From: Oxalobacteraceae bacterium OTU3CAMAD1
Lineage (GTDB): Bacteria; Pseudomonadota; Gammaproteobacteria; Burkholderiales; Burkholderiaceae_D
Assembly: GCA_024123915.1 (NCBI GenBank)
Contig: CP099650.1
Location: 6,324,001-6,388,000 of the forward strand
Direction: 5' to 3'
Length of the DNA: 64,000 nt
The notes beneath the pieces were generated by a model. The model made no database searches, was not told where the DNA came from, and saw nothing but the letters and a program-made list of their open reading frames with translations. The translations under genes and the position numbers were made by a program. Positions 62,929 to 64,000 of this stretch are shown piece by piece; the stretch's first letter is position 1, and every line of letters begins with the position of its first letter.

Positions 62929-64000
62929 ATGATGAAAGAGACAACACTATCCCGTTCGGTGCGCATGATCTGCGTCACCGGTCTGGCGTTAGGCATGCAA
63001 GCCGCCCATGCACAAGAAGCCGCATCGGAGCCGATCCAGAAAGTGCAAATCACCGGTTCGCGCATCTCGTCGCCGAACGCCGATTCGCCGTCCCCGTTGC
63101 AGATTCTCAGCTCGGCCGACATCGCCGCCTCCGGCGCCGTCAACCTGCAGGAATTACTGCAAAAGAACCCGACCATGGGTACGCCTTCGCTGAGCCGTAC
63201 CAACTCCAACTTCCTGACCTCGGGCGGCGGCGTCTCCACCGTCAACCTGCGCAATCTGGGCGATGACCGCACCCTGGTGCTGGTCAACGGGCGCCGTTTC
63301 GTCTCCGGCGTGCCCGGCGAGACCGCGGTCGACCTGAACACCATCCCGACCGACTTCATCGAGCGCGTCGAGCTACTCACCGGCGGCGCGTCGGCGACCT
63401 ACGGTTCGGACGCGGTGGCCGGCGTGGTCAACATCATCCTGAAGAAAAACTTCGAGGGTTTGCTGATCGACGCCCAGACCGGTGAAAGCCGCGAAGGCGA
63501 CGACAGCAAGCGCAAACTGTCGCTGACCTTCGGCACCACCAGCGCCGACGGCGCCAGCAACCTGATGGGCCACTTCGGCTACTCGAAGCAAGGCGCCGTG
63601 TACTCGCGCAACCGCGCCGCCTCGGCCATCGACCAGACCTCGTCGATCTCCAAGGGCCGTGGCGACCTGGCGTTCGTGCCAAGGAAACCGAACTTCTCCG
63701 GCTACGCGCCGCAGGGCCACTTCTACGGCGACGAAGAAGACTTCACCTACGACGCCAACGGCAACGTGATCCCGTGGAGCACCAACGGCGTCAACGGCGT
63801 CGGCGCCACCGGCTACAACCGCTCGGCGCTGCGCGCCATCGCCGTGCCGACCGAGCGCTACTTGTTCGCGCTGAACGGCACCCGCGCCCTGAGCGAAAAC
63901 CACAGCGCCTTCTTCGAAGGCACCTACGCGGCAACCAAGGTATCGACCAATATCGAGTCCTTCCCGCTGGGCTCGGACGACGTCTACAAATCCAACGGCC
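62929..64000 (+). CDS. TonB-dependent receptor 6 (3' end outside the window)
   Basis: The frame opens at ATG 62929 (ATGATG; CAGGGAG upstream) and stays open to the window end, giving 357 complete codons. Signal peptide MMKETTLSRSVRMICVTGLA to about AAHAQ; plug from QKVQITGSRISSPNADSPSP with LQELLQKNPTMGTPSLSRTN, LVLVNGRRFVSGVPG and VELLTGGASATYGSDAVAGV, then the first barrel strands (SNLMGHFGYSKQGAVYSRNR). It is very similar in protein sequence to receptor 5 over the visible part, but with normal GC-rich codons throughout. A recent tandem duplication is likely. Confidence 0.93.
   Translation, partial: MMKETTLSRSVRMICVTGLALGMQAAHAQEAASEPIQKVQITGSRISSPNADSPSPLQILSSADIAASGAVNLQELLQKNPTMGTPSLSRTNSNFLTSGGGVSTVNLRNLGDDRTLVLVNGRRFVSGVPGETAVDLNTIPTDFIERVELLTGGASATYGSDAVAGVVNIILKKNFEGLLIDAQTGESREGDDSKRKLSLTFGTTSADGASNLMGHFGYSKQGAVYSRNRAASAIDQTSSISKGRGDLAFVPRKPNFSGYAPQGHFYGDEEDFTYDANGNVIPWSTNGVNGVGATGYNRSALRAIAVPTERYLFALNGTRALSENHSAFFEGTYAATKVSTNIESFPLGSDDVYKSNG

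Overview
The window is a high-GC chromosomal segment from a betaproteobacterium, most likely an Oxalobacteraceae member (Massilia/Duganella/Telluria type). The basis is the typical core gene set and order (rimP-nusA-infB-rbfA-truB, rluB-scpB, yhdP-nitrilase-tldD, glnE), the GC-rich codon use and an abundance of large TonB-dependent receptors. The genus is an inference; no rRNA is present.

Layout. 1-2.6 kb: class I fumarase, glutamate racemase and tRNA-His. 2.8-5.6 kb: a lower-GC accessory patch next to the tRNA with a secreted protein, a signal-less GH24 lysozyme followed by a secreted small protein (candidate effector-immunity pair) and a decayed copy of the immunity gene upstream. 5.9-14 kb: small hypotheticals, two tandem mini TonB-C-domain proteins, a chemoreceptor, dusA, a membrane-anchored XRE regulator with a secreted partner, and a divergent XRE-cupin/GNAT pair. 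14-28.6 kb: a DUF3141 PHA-synthase-like protein, typA/bipA, the rimP-nusA-infB-rbfA-truB operon, and scpB-rluB. 28.9-35 kb: glucokinase, a DedA-rhodanese fusion and a three-gene peptide-type ABC transporter without a binding protein. 35.5-47.8 kb: four TonB-dependent receptors. 48-56 kb: aroG (DAHP synthase) and the yhdP-nitrilase-tldD cluster. 56-64 kb: glnE, a secreted Cache-domain protein and two closely related tandem TonB-dependent receptors, the last cut by the window end.

The most interesting signals are regulatory. (1) aroG is preceded by a promoter, a 21-codon leader peptide with seven Phe/Tyr codons among nine, and an intrinsic terminator with mutually exclusive pairings: a complete translation-coupled attenuator for the first step of aromatic biosynthesis. 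(2) The rimP-nusA-infB promoter is separated from rimP by an intrinsic terminator, which suggests attenuation of the operon encoding NusA. (3) Four receptor genes share an extended -10 promoter layout (TTGACA-N14-ATG-N-TYTKAT), and all six share an unusually conserved N-terminus. (4) Two families of intergenic palindromic repeats occur: six copies of a GGGGTCGKACCC inverted repeat and three copies of a paired REPIN-like element. (5) The lysozyme/immunity locus with its degraded immunity duplicate is the best candidate for an undescribed toxin pair.
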